Assembly (NCBI GenBank): GCA_015179025.1
Contig: WHUX01000064.1
Coordinates: forward strand, 186,001 to 250,000
DNA length: 64,000 nucleotides
Reading direction: 5' to 3'
Source of the DNA: Terfezia claveryi
Taxonomy: Eukaryota; Ascomycota; Pezizomycetes; Pezizales; Pezizaceae
Shown: in pieces, positions 35,403 to 46,741 of the stretch
Layout of the letters: each line of letters starts with the position of its first letter
Position numbering within the stretch: position 1 is the first letter of the stretch
Notes under the pieces: model-generated
What the model saw: only the letters and a program-made list of their open reading frames with translations
Told to the model about the DNA's origin: nothing
The model's database searches: none
Program-made: the position numbers and the translations under genes

Positions 35403-37041
35403 ATGGTTTCCCTCAAAGATATCGGTGCCACTCTTCTCACATGGGGTATGAATTCATTCGTCTTCTTATATATTCACGGCTGGGCTAAGTGGGGTTCCAT
35501 TATAGGTGTGGTTGCCAATGCCTACTGCAGCGAGGTAAACGTTTGTGCCACAGCAGTTGTTCCAAAGACGAACAGTCAGGATCTGTATCTCCAGATTACC
35601 GCACCAAGTGACTCTGGATGGGCCGGTGTGGGTCTGGGAAGCCAAATGAAAGGAGCTACTATTTTCGTCATCTATCCCAACGCGGCTAAGACCAATCTCA
35701 CGCTCTCACCAAGGACTGGAAAGTAAGATAATTCTCCTGATTTGAATTCTCAGAGCTCGCTTCTAATCTTGGACATAGGGGGAGATTTGAGCCTGAGCAT
35801 GATAGCTCTATCGACGCCACAGTTCTGGAAGGTACGGAAATTAAGGATGGGAAGTGGATAATGAACTTTGTCTGTATGGTTGCCCCCAATTCATCCTGAA
35901 ATTTAGATAGCATCAAGAATTAACCTTTTAGTGCTTTTTTAGGCCACAACTGCCGTGATGTAGTCGATGTGACTTCCACCAATGCAGACTTCATCTACGC
36001 ACAAGGAGGAGGTGACAGCGTCTCCGGTGACCAGCCTGACGCTTCAATTTATCAGCACGGCACTCGGGGTCAATTCACGATGAATCTTGTTGCCGTTACC
36101 AAAACAACTTCAGGCAACCCATTCGATGCTACAACAAACACCAGTGGAAACAATACCGATAGCTCCAGCGACGATGACAGCAATACTACAGGCGACAGTG
36201 GCAATGGTGGAGGGAGCTCGCAATCAATGTCAGAGGCTGATAGGACGCTACGCTCACATGGTATGGCTTATATTTTTTTGGGGGGGTTCATCACCAGCTT
36301 CTTGTAAGCCTGTGAAGAGAACACCAATAGTCTCTTGCATTATACCAACTATACCCCATCACGTCATGTATTCCTTCACTTATTTCACTTTTTCACTTTT
36401 TTACATGTTTTTTATTTACCTTTCGAACAATGTTAGCCAAAGACCAATTTTAATAATATAAATCTCACTTCTGCGGTATAGGTATTATTATGGCCGTCTC
36501 CTGGCTCTTCCTCCTCCCTCTCGGCGCAACCTTCATCCGCTTCCTCGCACAAGCTTTCCCTCGCCCAGTACCTCTATACATGCACGCCGGAATTCAACTC
36601 TTCACCTTCATCCTTGCCACTGTCGGCTTTGGCTTAGGTATCTCCACCTCGGCGCAGAACGAGACGCACTGGACTGCCGACCACCAGAAACTCGGAGTAG
36701 CAATCATGGTCCTCTTCTTCCTCCAGGCTCCAATGGGGTACATCCACCATGTGAACTATGTCGCTACAGGTGAACGTGGGTTCTGGTCCCACGCTCACAT
36801 CTGGAATGGAAGGCTTGTTATGCTTTTGGGGATTGTGAATGGTGGGTTAGGGCTGGATTTGGCGGGGATTAAGCGTAAGTCGTTTGGAGTTACGATTGGG
36901 GTAGTGGACAAGAAGTGGGTTATTGCGTATAGTGTTGTAGCGGGGATTGTGGGGTCGTTGTATATTGGGGGTCTAGTGGGGAAGGCGTTGATGGGGGAGG
37001 CAAGAAGAGAGAGGGGGAATAAGAAAGATGAGAGTTACTGA
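35403..37041 (+). CDS. DOMON-cytochrome b561 membrane protein, five exons
   Basis: Secretory-pathway haem protein predicted to move electrons across a membrane (CDH-cytochrome-like DOMON plus cytochrome b561). Exons: 35403-35445, 35506-35722, 35779-35873, 35943-36260, 36482-37041; 410 aa. The first intron (60 bp, in frame) hides the signal peptide, which after splicing reads MVSLKDIGATLLTWGVVANA. The DOMON domain covers about residues 22-180 (LYLQITAPSDSGWAGVGLGS, ATIFVIYPN). A Ser/Thr/Asn-rich linker (DSSSDDDSN) is followed by the b561 part from RSHGIIMAVSWL, with PLYMHAGIQ, LGVAIMVLFFLQAPMGYIHH and HAHIWNGRLVMLLGI, so the haem-ligand histidines are present. Intron 4 is unusually long for this window (221 bp) and sits exactly between the two domains. 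A basic tail follows the last membrane segment. Confidence 0.9.
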
Positions 37042-38450
37042 TCGAAGGGTGGGTCTCAGCCAGGGACCCCGATGCAGACTTATGCATAGAAGCCTGCACT
37101 TGGGGAGTAGGGGTTGACGAATAATGAACGTTTTGAAAGTTGGGTGAGTTTGTATTACCTTGGGTTAGTTTTTTTTTCCGAGAATTTTTTGGACGTGATT
37201 TCTCGCAATCGTTATGGGTCCATTTTTTTTTTTTTTTTAGTGTACATTTTAGCACTTTCTTGTTGTCATTTAACGTTGTTGATATTTTACCCCCAAAAGG
37301 CATCTTTTGAGCTCTGTTTGGTTTCTACCCTTTTTTTTTTATGTTTTTGTATTTTTTCTTTTTTCTTTTTGGTGCATTGATGATGGGAATTTGTCTGTAA
37401 ATATTTTTGCTAGCTTTGATCTATTTTTTTTTTTTTTTTTTCTTTTGTTCTGAGGCACATAGTATTAAGTACTATATATATATTGTACGCGGAATGGAAT
37501 CGATTACTGAGTTCTTCTAGTAAAGTACCGGTATTGCAAGATACTCTACCAATCTGGATAGGGAAAACCATAAAAATGTAGTTTGTAGTGAGCAATCAGC
37601 ACATTCTCAAGTGGCAGCCGCAGCTGTTCGTAGTCTATCTAAGTAGTAGTAGTAGTAGTAACAAGCAAGTTTTTGTTTGGTGTAGCTACGTTTTTTTTTT
37701 TTTTTTGGTGATTGACCTCTAGGTATACCCTGAAACCCGTTAAGACTTATATAACCTATGCTACCTAGTAGCCAAAAGAGTGGGTTTTTCTTCACAAAAA
37801 TCTCCTCTTTTTTTGAGTTTTTTTTTTTTCCGGGGTAACCCATTGCCTGTTTCGTAAGCGTAAGCCATATAAAATACTCGTTTGATAATTAAAATGGTAA
37901 TGCACTAGCTAGGTAGTTGGTTAATGGATTTTTACTTACAGACATGTTTTTCTTGGGAGCGACTTTTTCCTTTTTTTTTTTTTTTTTTTTTTTTTTGGGG
38001 GGGGGGGAAAGAAGAGGGGCCTTTTTTTCCATTACTGCTCTCCTCTAGGCAAGAGACTACCCCTTTTTCATTATCTTGTTTCTGCTGGAATGTTGACATC
38101 ACTCGGTATTCATACTCATGTTTATTTACTCCAAAAGTTCCTTTTCTTCTGAGAGCTGAGGATGGATTTTCAAATGTAAGAATGTACTAAAAACATATAA
38201 ATGTACATTACCTTATGGTAAACCAAAAAGAGAAAGGAAAAGAGTAGAGAATTATGTCAACCCCCTTCCAGCCAACCCCCAGCCACCTTCCCCTTTCCAC
38301 CCAACCCCAGCCAATCCTTTTATCATGCATCATATAGTTAAACAACACCAAACCTCATAACGCCGTTCAAACCAGAGAAACACAATGTGCGGAGGAGACA
38401 CAAGAAATTTATGTATATGTAAGAACCCAAGTGAGCAGGGAGATGCACCA
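37042..38450. other. Intergenic region between convergent genes, very T-rich
   Basis: Many T homopolymers (37212-37228, 37425-37440, 37691-37706) and a run of ~26 T directly followed by ~10 G at 37971-38007. A short TAG trinucleotide repeat lies near 37645-37660. No gene seen. Confidence 0.5.
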
Positions 38451-40046
38451 TTAAAACATCTTATCCACCTTCTCCCATTCTGGCGTCGCCGCACTCCCAG
38501 CAGGCCCAGGAACAGGAACACCTCCTTCCCTCTCCTTCCCCTTCTTCGTTTCCACCTCTCCATGCCCAATCAACCCGCTCAAACCTCTCCTTCTTTCCTT
38601 CGGAACCTCTACCGTGCCCCACCCGCCAACTCCCAGCATCCACCCTACCAGTCCTCTGGGCAGCCATTCCCCTATAAAGTCATATAGCCCTGACCCTGTG
38701 CCCACTTTGTACAGAAACCTCCCCTTCCTTTTCTCTTGTCCAGGTGGAATACCAGCACCTAGGGCATCGAAAACGGTAATATACAAATCTCTAATCGGCG
38801 CACCCTTAACCCCAGTACTTCCTCTAGCCGGACCAGCAGATGAGGGGCGGTGTAAGATAGAGGAAATGTATTGTCTTCCATAGGATTGTCTGAGCCGAGT
38901 AGGCCAAGTGAGGATATCCGCTCTTGCACCGATATTGATAGGAATTGCGTTTGGGCTTGGAGTTCTGCTCCTGCTAGATCCAGTTGAAGATGCGCCGCCA
39001 CCTGGGAAGGAGGAAGACTGATGTTGTTGTGCAGCCCCCGTAATCCCTTCTACATTTCCAACCTTAACCAGTGCCACACCCACCCCAAACGGGGAGATTT
39101 CCCGCTCAAGAACCTCCACCCATCCCTCAATCCCCCTGCCAACTACCGTCTCCAACGCACAAAATGGCGGCGCAAGAGATGGGACAATAACAGACTGTAA
39201 TACCACCAGCCTCGACTTGAACAAGTTCAAAGGGCGCAAAAAGTTCCTGGCGACAATAACAGGCTGGAGGAGGTTAATATTAATCGTATCTGACCAAATG
39301 CCCCCATCTAAAATCTCCACCGGCCCAGCTTGATAACTTGTCAACGCAGGGACCAAAACCAGCCCCACCAAGTTCAAATGGTACCTTCCTCCCTTTCCCG
39401 GCCCTTCAAACGCGCTCTGGGGGCTCAAAAGCCAGTTTGTAAACCGCTCCATCTGCGCATCGGGGGATGCAAAGTCGAGCATTAATGGACGGATATCAGG
39501 TCTTCCCTCGCCCACACCGCGGAGGACAGAGGACTCCTCCTCGTGGGTATGGACGATGATGAAGACAATAAACCCCCTCTTCTCTAGGTCGAGTGCGAGG
39601 AGTGAGGTTGTCTGCTCGTGTGGATAGCCGGATAATACAACGACTTGTGTGCGGGCTCCATTACTGGCTCTGGAAGCCCGGCATTTTACCCTTTTCCGTG
39701 TCCATCGGAGGAAATAGGTGTGTGTTGTGTAGACTGTTCCTATAGTTAGGGAACCGAAGAGGGCTGTGGCGAGGAGCTTATTTCTTCGTGCCCATTGTGA
39801 GGTGTAACTGAATAGGCGTACAGGGTTGAGGGAGAAGGATGAGCTGGAGATAGCTGAAGTTGGGAGAGGCGGGGGTGAGGCGGGGCGGTAGGGTTTGGGG
39901 AGCCAGGTGCTGTGGTAGAGGTGGTCCCGGAGTTTGTCGGCCAGAGAGTCGATTTGGGTATCGAGTGCGTTGGCGGCGGAGAGGGTGGTGGTGCGGATAG
40001 TGTGCAGGGCGTGGAGGAGAACGTCCTCGAAGGAGGATGATGACAT
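38451..40046 (-). CDS. DUF1776 family protein (fungal, SDR-like)
   Basis: Single-exon 531-aa protein. It starts MSSSSFEDVLLHALHTI, with a possible membrane segment at about 91-112 (ATALFGSLTIGTVYTTHTYF). A Rossmann-like region follows (TQVVVLSGYPHEQTTSLLAL, GFIVFIIV, RPLMLDFASPD) with a downstream short-chain-dehydrogenase-like part (DTININLLQPVIVARNFL, SRLVVLQSVIVPSLAPPF, VALVKVGNV, YGRQYISSILHRPSS). These match the fungal DUF1776 family, whose members are poorly characterised. A low-complexity serine/arginine/proline insert lies near residue 350. It converges with the cytochrome b561 gene. Function not inferred beyond the family. Confidence 0.85.
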   Translation of the reverse strand: MSSSSFEDVLLHALHTIRTTTLSAANALDTQIDSLADKLRDHLYHSTWLPKPYRPASPPPLPTSAISSSSFSLNPVRLFSYTSQWARRNKLLATALFGSLTIGTVYTTHTYFLRWTRKRVKCRASRASNGARTQVVVLSGYPHEQTTSLLALDLEKRGFIVFIIVHTHEEESSVLRGVGEGRPDIRPLMLDFASPDAQMERFTNWLLSPQSAFEGPGKGGRYHLNLVGLVLVPALTSYQAGPVEILDGGIWSDTININLLQPVIVARNFLRPLNLFKSRLVVLQSVIVPSLAPPFCALETVVGRGIEGWVEVLEREISPFGVGVALVKVGNVEGITGAAQQHQSSSFPGGGASSTGSSRSRTPSPNAIPINIGARADILTWPTRLRQSYGRQYISSILHRPSSAGPARGSTGVKGAPIRDLYITVFDALGAGIPPGQEKRKGRFLYKVGTGSGLYDFIGEWLPRGLVGWMLGVGGWGTVEVPKERRRGLSGLIGHGEVETKKGKEREGGVPVPGPAGSAATPEWEKVDKMF

Positions 40047-41991
40047 GGTTCTGGGGATTGGGATTCTGTATATGCAAATGGTATGCGGCTTACACTGGGG
40101 GAATACTCAAGCCCCGGGGGATGTGAGGGGTCTTGTGTTTGCTTTTTTGTCACTGAGGTTATCGTTCAGATGTGGACTGTTAGTTGTACGTTGGTATGTT
40201 ACAGTAGGAAAGCTGACTGATGGGGGGGCAAAAAAACCACTGTCCATAAGCGGTCCCGTGATCCAACGCAAGAACAGCTGGTGAGGCCATTGACCGCCAT
40301 AAACAATAAACAAGCAAACACCAATGGGGGACCTCTCGTGGGAACCAGAGCAAATAATCCGAGCTTTTGTGGGAGACACAAAGTGGGGACTTTTTAAGAT
40401 CTCCAAAAAAGCAGGGAATGGTGCAGTCAGCTCTTTGTGCCAGTCATCGAGAGATTGGAAACAAAAAAAGTTGCATTCAGAGTATTCTGTAAGAGGTAGA
40501 TATATTCTATATCCTTATGCTCTTCTTTTTTACACGTTCTGTTTTTCCCCTCACATACAATTTCTGACAAGCTCTCCTACGCTCTTCACAGTATGCTCTT
40601 AGTTGCGATAGCCCCGGCCGCCTACCGTTGGTAATTCTATATCAAGAACCGGTTTTCTTGTTTTCGAATATTGGGCTGGGGTCTACATACGCCGCCATGT
40701 CTTGCAATAGCCAGCACAATACTCCTGTCTCAGTACAGCACTGGTAGATGATTTCAACGTGAGTGGTATCTATGATATATATCTTTATATCGCTTCAGCT
40801 AACTAACTATATACCCAGGTCCATTACCCAAACTTAGGTATATCGACCGGTCTCCCTTTATGGCCCCACAGGTGCCGAGATGTCCCAGCAACCGCAATTG
40901 CAATCAAAAGAGAGGAAGGCTGGGAAGAAATAGATTCAGAAATTGACATCTGAGTCTATCAATGATGCTACTGATTTTCCCTGAGATTCCCGGTCTCTGA
41001 TCCTCTCAGGGATTATGGGAATACGAATCATTTCGTACTACACAGTATATATCAGGGTATGCCAGCTAGGTTGGCAATAATACCTGCTAGAATGGTTTCA
41101 CATGCGAAGCTTAACGAGTCATCCGGCAATGTACGAAACGAATTCCAAGGAACGTACGGACTATAGGTACGGAAGCGCTTGGGAGAGCAATTTCACGCTT
41201 CTTCCAACTGAGGAAAACCAGGTCACTAGCAATTCAACATTCACAGAGGATCTTGACCAATAGGGTTCTAAGTGCTTCTACCCATTCACACGGAGATAAA
41301 GTGGGAAAAGGTTGGCCCTATGCATGCCAAGTCCAACCCGTACGGTACATTTTCGGTATATAGTAAAGGAATCTTGTACGAGCCTACCTAGTCGATTACG
41401 ACCTCCACTCACATGCAAAATCGTTTCCTGCATTCAATACCGGCGCTGCACGCCAGGCTCTACTGGAGGGCTGCTCGGGCTCCATCTTGATGGGGATACT
41501 AGGTACACCGTAGCATGTGCAAACCCACCATGCATATATTCAAACTCGCTGTGCCACATTCCCGCCTGCCTACCTATATTCATCGTCGGATGTGATAAGG
41601 GTCTGCATGAAGTCTATTTCGAAGGTTTTTTGCTATCCCATGTCTATTTCAAAGGTTAGCACAGATGATGCGATTTCAGGTACTGGTTCTGTAGTTCCCC
41701 TGATATAGCCAGCCAAAGGCGCGAGTTGCATTTATAATTTCAACATGTTACAGACTTTTATTGTGTTGTGCCTCTAGGTACTACATATGGTTACTTATAT
41801 AGAAAGTGAAAAGACAAATGAATGATGTGAATAATTATAAGGAGTATATTGAAGTTGAACGGAGCCAAAAATCTTGAAAGAGATAAAATCCACCTCTTAC
41901 CAATGCAGAAAACATAATCTCTCACAATTACCCTGATATCTTTGCCTCAACTTTGCAAATAAACCCCCACGATCACACCCCCAATTCGTAT
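40047..41991. other. Intergenic region
   Basis: Apart from the MITE relic at 40623, nothing coding is recognisable. A local duplication (GTCTATTTC(G/A)AAGGTT) lies at about 41612-41655. Confidence 0.35.
40623..40760. mobile_element. MITE, copy B (diverged, right end lost)
   Basis: Shares with 21134-21300 the start TACCG(T)TGGTAATTC, AAGAACCGGTT, GGGCTGGGGTCTACATA and the GCCAGCAC block. The right TIR is not recognisable. Confidence 0.7.
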
Positions 41992-44900
41992 TTACAACCC
42001 CTCGGCCTCTTGATTAGCATAACTTACCTTCCTCATCTCACCCAATCTAAACCTCGCCGAGCTTAATGCATTCTCCAACTGTAGAATCTCAACCTGCTGC
42101 TCCATCTCCCTAACCTTAAACTCATGACTTCCCATCTGCTTATAATCCTCCTCCGTCAATTCCCCATCTTCCCTCGTCTTCTCCTTGATAATCTGCTGCA
42201 CTTGTTTAACCAAATTCCTACACGCCCCCGTCACAGCTTTACTCGCTACCTCCAGTCTCTCCTGTGTTTGCGATGCAAATGCTGCCTTAACTCTTGACGC
42301 AGCAACGAGCTGGGCTGTAGATGCAGACACGTCATTTGCGCAGACAATGAGCTGCTCGAGCTTGCGCGTACCAGAGATGACTCCGTCAGCGGTCTCAATA
42401 AGCATGTTGGTGGAGGTAGCGACAGCTTTAGCAGCGGAGATGAGCCCTTCAGTCCAGCGGTTGTTGCGCTTGTAGAAGGCAGTCCGGGAGGAGGCGCCTC
42501 GCCCTTGGGCAACGATCTGTACACAACGCGAAAGTGGTTAGTTACCCCGGGTTGAGTCGCAAGATCTGGGTGAAGGAAAAGCTCTTACCTCTTGTTGAGA
42601 GGCCGTAGCAGCTTTAATGAGCTGAGCGATGGCATTGGTAACTGCGATTGCAGCATCGAGAATAGAGCTGGGTGCGATGTTTGTTAGCAGGCAATTAGGA
42701 ATCTCTTGGAAGTTTGATGAGGCATACTCGTGAATTCTAAGCTCGTATGTCGAGAATCCAGGTCCCTTTGCCTTGTTTTGTAGAGCGGCTAACCTCGCGG
42801 CCGCAGCATCAATAGCTGCCGCCGCGTTCGTCAGCTCCCTGTCAACAATATCCCCCAAGTCACCACCACCAAGATGCACGCCTTTGCTAACAAAAGTCTC
42901 GGTCAACTTTGTCAAGACCTGCAAATTCTTCTGTACCTCTAGATTGTTCTTGAGTACAACATCTGTTTTGGCCTCTGGGTCTATACCATCAAGCCTAAAA
43001 GACAGGAGGGACTGAAAAAATCGCACGGTTGCTTGGGCTGACTGTCGCGCGGATGATATGATTTGATCTGCCTTCTTCTCATCAGGAGCAAGACGCGTGA
43101 CACCTTTGGCATTGTCGAGAACATCAGCTATGGCTGAAGAGAATACTGTAACCATCTTGATAACGTCATCGTGAATAGCCTCGGGGCCATCAGCAATATA
43201 GTTGTTGAAAGATGTCGCAAACTCAGTTGCACTGAGACCAGCTTTTTCGACTTGTGATAAGAGGTAGGTTGCGGTAGCATGCTGGTTACCGGCCTGCATA
43301 GTAGATTCTAATTCATACAGGGCATCGTCAACTCGCCGCACCCCACTTTGCAGTACAGAGTCTACATAACATAATATCAGCATTGAGATTCAATCCGCGG
43401 GGATAGGTTAGCTACTTACCCATGATTTGATTGAGCTTAGTAATCTGGGCAGACACCAAAGCATCGACAGCTGAGTCAAGAGCTTCGTTGGTGGCAGTGT
43501 CTTTCTGTAAGTGGATCAATATTCTGTTACCATGAACGCAGGGCAATAAGACTTACGTTCTCAGCTTCCAGAAGAAGCTTAAGAGTATGATCCATTCCAG
43601 CCTTCGCAATCTCTAGTTCCTCCTCCTTCTCCCTTAGCTGCCTCTCAAGATCTGAGTTTCCTTCGCTTTGATCCCTCATCAGTCCGTCGATCTTCCTCTG
43701 CTTCGTTCTAAGAAGCTCCTCCAAATCTGCAATCTCACGATTATGCCTGGACAGCATTGCAGACAGCTCTGTGCCCTTAGATCTATCATTATTGTCTGCC
43801 TTCTCCAAAGCAAACTTCAATTCACGTCTTAGCTTGTCAATTTCTTCTTTGTTGCTGCCCTTGGCCCTGTCAAGCTCAAAGAGGGCACGATCTCGCTCTC
43901 GGATCATGTCTGCTAACTCTAGATTCTTAGTTTTCATCTCCCTCTCAAGCTTCTCCCGTTTATCAATAGCCTCTTGCGCGGAGGCTGCTTTGAGTTGAAG
44001 TTGTTTAAACTTCTGTAGAAGATTGAGATGCTCAGTTCGCAGCTGACTGTATAACTTGGCCAAGGCTTCATATGCATCATATTTGCGCTTCCATAAATTC
44101 ACCTGGTCTGTTCACATATGGATGCATTAGTAGGTTCTAAGAAGCAAGGGGTATGCACGAGACTGACCATGTAGAGACTTGATCATATCATCCTTCGTTG
44201 CTAATTGCTGTTGGGAGTTTATTCTGAGCTGCGCCAGCTCGTTCTCTAGGTTTTTGATCGTCTATGCCGTGGTATTAGCACCTCGTCCAGAGCTTCTAGG
44301 TGGGATTTACTTACGGTATCATAATGTTGTAGAACGACCTGGTCTCTATCCCACTGTCCCTTCATTGCCAGAAGTTGCTGCTCCATATCCGCTAATTGTC
44401 CCTGCGTTTGTCTCGCAAACTGATCTCTCATCAACTGTTCCTGTGCTAGTCTTTGAGCTTCCATTTGTTGCCTCTGGGCTTCTTCAAACTCCTGCTGTTG
44501 TCTGAGAGCTTCCATTTGTTGCTGTTGAATTTGCGCTTCCCATTGCTGTTGAAGTCGGCGTTGCTGCTCTTCGTACTCCTGCTGTTGCTTTGCCTGTTCG
44601 TTCGACCAGAAATCCGAAATTGGCTCTGGTTCAGGCGCTGGAGGCGGCGGTGCAGGCGGAGTTTGCGCTTTGGGGACCGGTTCATTGGCAGGGCGCTTGG
44701 GGAGAGCGGGGGGTTGATCTTCTTCACTCATTAAATTAGGTGGGTCCTAGGTCTAGTCAGAATATAAACCTTCGATAATAGGGCCAGAATATTTTTACCT
44801 GTGGGAGCTTGGGAACGGTCAATAAACTAGTGAGGTATCTTAGGTTTGAACACTCATAGTAGAATTTGACTAGACGGTAGTGCTGAGCATTGTACTGTTT

Positions 44901-45755
44901 CCGTAAAGGCTCGAGGACCTCATCATTCCCGGTACCTAATGTTACCCTCAGTATCCAGCATCCTTCTTAACCAACTTTGCGTATGCCTTACTTGAATGCA
45001 TCGCCCTAAGCATACTGGTGACGAACCGGTAGATACCATAACTCTCGTGGACTAGGGGCATTAATGAGGCGATCTTGCATTCGTTATTGGCACCCTGACG
45101 GAAATGGGAGAATACAAGCTTCTGGAAGGAGTCAATCTGGTCTTGGAGCTTCATGAGGTCGGTGATGGTTTCATAACTAGTGCAATCTTGTCAGCGGGCC
45201 TCCGGAGAAATCAAGAGTATGGACACTTCATACCCCTCATTTGGATCATTGATAGCCTTTAAGCTAATATATTCCTCATACTCGAATGTACCTATCCCGG
45301 CCCCCGGTCAGCACCCCCGAAGCTCTGGTGGGGGTATAGGGGTAGCCACCATTGAACTCCGGATGCTGTCTATGGAATAGCAGCTTCGCCAGCAGGAAAT
45401 ATACATACTCCCGGATCAGTGGCCCATATCCTCGCAATCCTTCTCCGGAGATGCCCCTGGTTAAGCTTTCAAGCCACGATGTATGCTGATGAGCTTCCCG
45501 AATGGTGATAGGATGGCCCTCTTGCAGAACCTTGTGTATGGTGATCAAGGCCTTGAATGTCTGCACTTCATCGGCTTGAATCGGCTGAACTTTTATCGCA
45601 GCCCAGAACGACTGACTCGACTTGAAATCCCATGTGTAGATGATGCAGTTTCGCACGTGTTTGCGTTTTGGAGCGGTTTCTTCTATGTTCGTAGCTTTCG
45701 CAACGACCATAGCCAAGCTCTGCTCGGTCCGGGATAGGTCGACGTTTCGCGACAT
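41992..45755 (-). CDS. SLA2: Endocytic adaptor Sla2/End4 (HIP1R family), ten exons
   Basis: Links clathrin coats and PI(4,5)P2 membranes to actin during endocytosis. My exons: 45755-45350, 45291-45234, 45176-44992, 44935-44799, 44746-44315, 44261-44168, 44107-43557, 43504-43420, 43361-42589, 42516-41992; 3246 nt, 1081 aa, with introns of 52-72 bp. The ANTH domain covers about residues 1-270 (MSRNVDLSRTEQSLA, KATNIEETAPKRKHVRNCI, HPEFNG, FEYEEYISLKAINDPNEGYE). Then a proline-rich linker, a long Q/E-rich coiled coil, the middle region (LESTMQAGNQHATATYLL) and the C-terminal talin-like I/LWEQ domain (NNRWTEGLISAAKAVA, LVAASRVKA, KVREMEQQVEILQLE). The start was chosen at the ATG opening the ANTH domain; an upstream in-frame ATG at 45947 adds 64 unlikely residues. 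Confidence 0.95.
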
Positions 45756-46382
45756 GACGGCCAGAAGGTCGAAAGTGGGAAGCCAGCGGTGGGGGGCGGA
45801 GGTGAGGGGGGGATTTGCAGGCGAATTCGTCGAGGAGTAAGAGACATAAATGTACAGGGCATCTTGCCAAGAGACGCGCACGCATCCCGTGAATTTCTGC
45901 CCTAGAAAGTTACTTGTAGCAGGATCACGTGATGCCAAGTACAGCATGTGGCTTACATCTCCGAGCTCAACATCATCGCAATAATTGCTACGGTCAAATC
46001 TGCTACGTAATAGTCAGTTCATCCGCACACTATGGACCTCAATTGAGGTACTTGCGTCAACAATCATGGCCATGCTCCGCTTACCAAGGGCTGCATTTCT
46101 GGAAAAATGGTCCAATGCAAGAATATAGCCATATGTGGTGGGAGTGGAGCTGGCAGCAGCGGCTTGGGCTTGAGATCAGGCGGCACTGATGTCAAGCGGT
46201 CCGAAAGATCTAGAGGCAGTTGAAGGTAACCAGGGAGACGAAACGCCCATGACGGAATGCGGAGTCAGCATGGATGATAGTGAAACAATAAATCCAGAAG
46301 ATGCTGCAAATAATAATGTAGGAGCTTCCCCAAGAGCAAGCAAACACTAGCAGAGTATTTTTGTTATCAATAACTTCCACTC
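45756..46382. other. SLA2 upstream region
   Basis: No gene recognised. Short plus-strand frames overlap the SLA2 5' end and have no motif. SLA2 promoter presumed here. Confidence 0.35.
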
Positions 46383-46687
46383 TAGCCTCGTAACCAGTCT
46401 GTTGTCTCTTGGGGGAGTTACTTGGTGTTATCACGTGCACAGGATCTCACGAACGCTACAAAATTATTATTAACCTGGGTATGAGCTAGATCCACTCGCG
46501 TAAACATCTGCACTATAATCCACATACCGAACTTAACCATCTCATTCACACTATATATGTCTCATCTTAATCCCTAAAACAGAGAGTTTAGATTAGCCTC
46601 GTACCCAGGTTAATATATTCAAATTTGTAGCGTTCGTGACGTCGCAAATCCCAAGAGACAACAAACTGGTTACTACGAGGCTAAGTT
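46383..46687. mobile_element. ~300-bp MITE with TA-bounded inverted repeats
   Basis: TAGCCTCGTAACCAGTCTGT at the left pairs with the right end ...CTGGTTACTACGAGGCTA. Similarity continues inward through CTCTTGGG, TCACGAACGCTACAAA and TTAACCTGGGTA, about 100 bp per arm with small indels. TA at both outer ends fits a Tc1/mariner-type target. It lies just downstream of the 46742 gene end. Confidence 0.75.
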
Positions 46688-46741
46688 TAGATTGCAATCC
46701 CCGCTCTTGAGAAGTTGAACTTTTCGCTCTCATATGCAAGC

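Noticed and set aside
45756..45947. 64-codon N-terminal extension of the SLA2 first exon
   Set aside because: The ANTH domain begins at the ATG at 45755; the extension has no family similarity and is probably 5' UTR.
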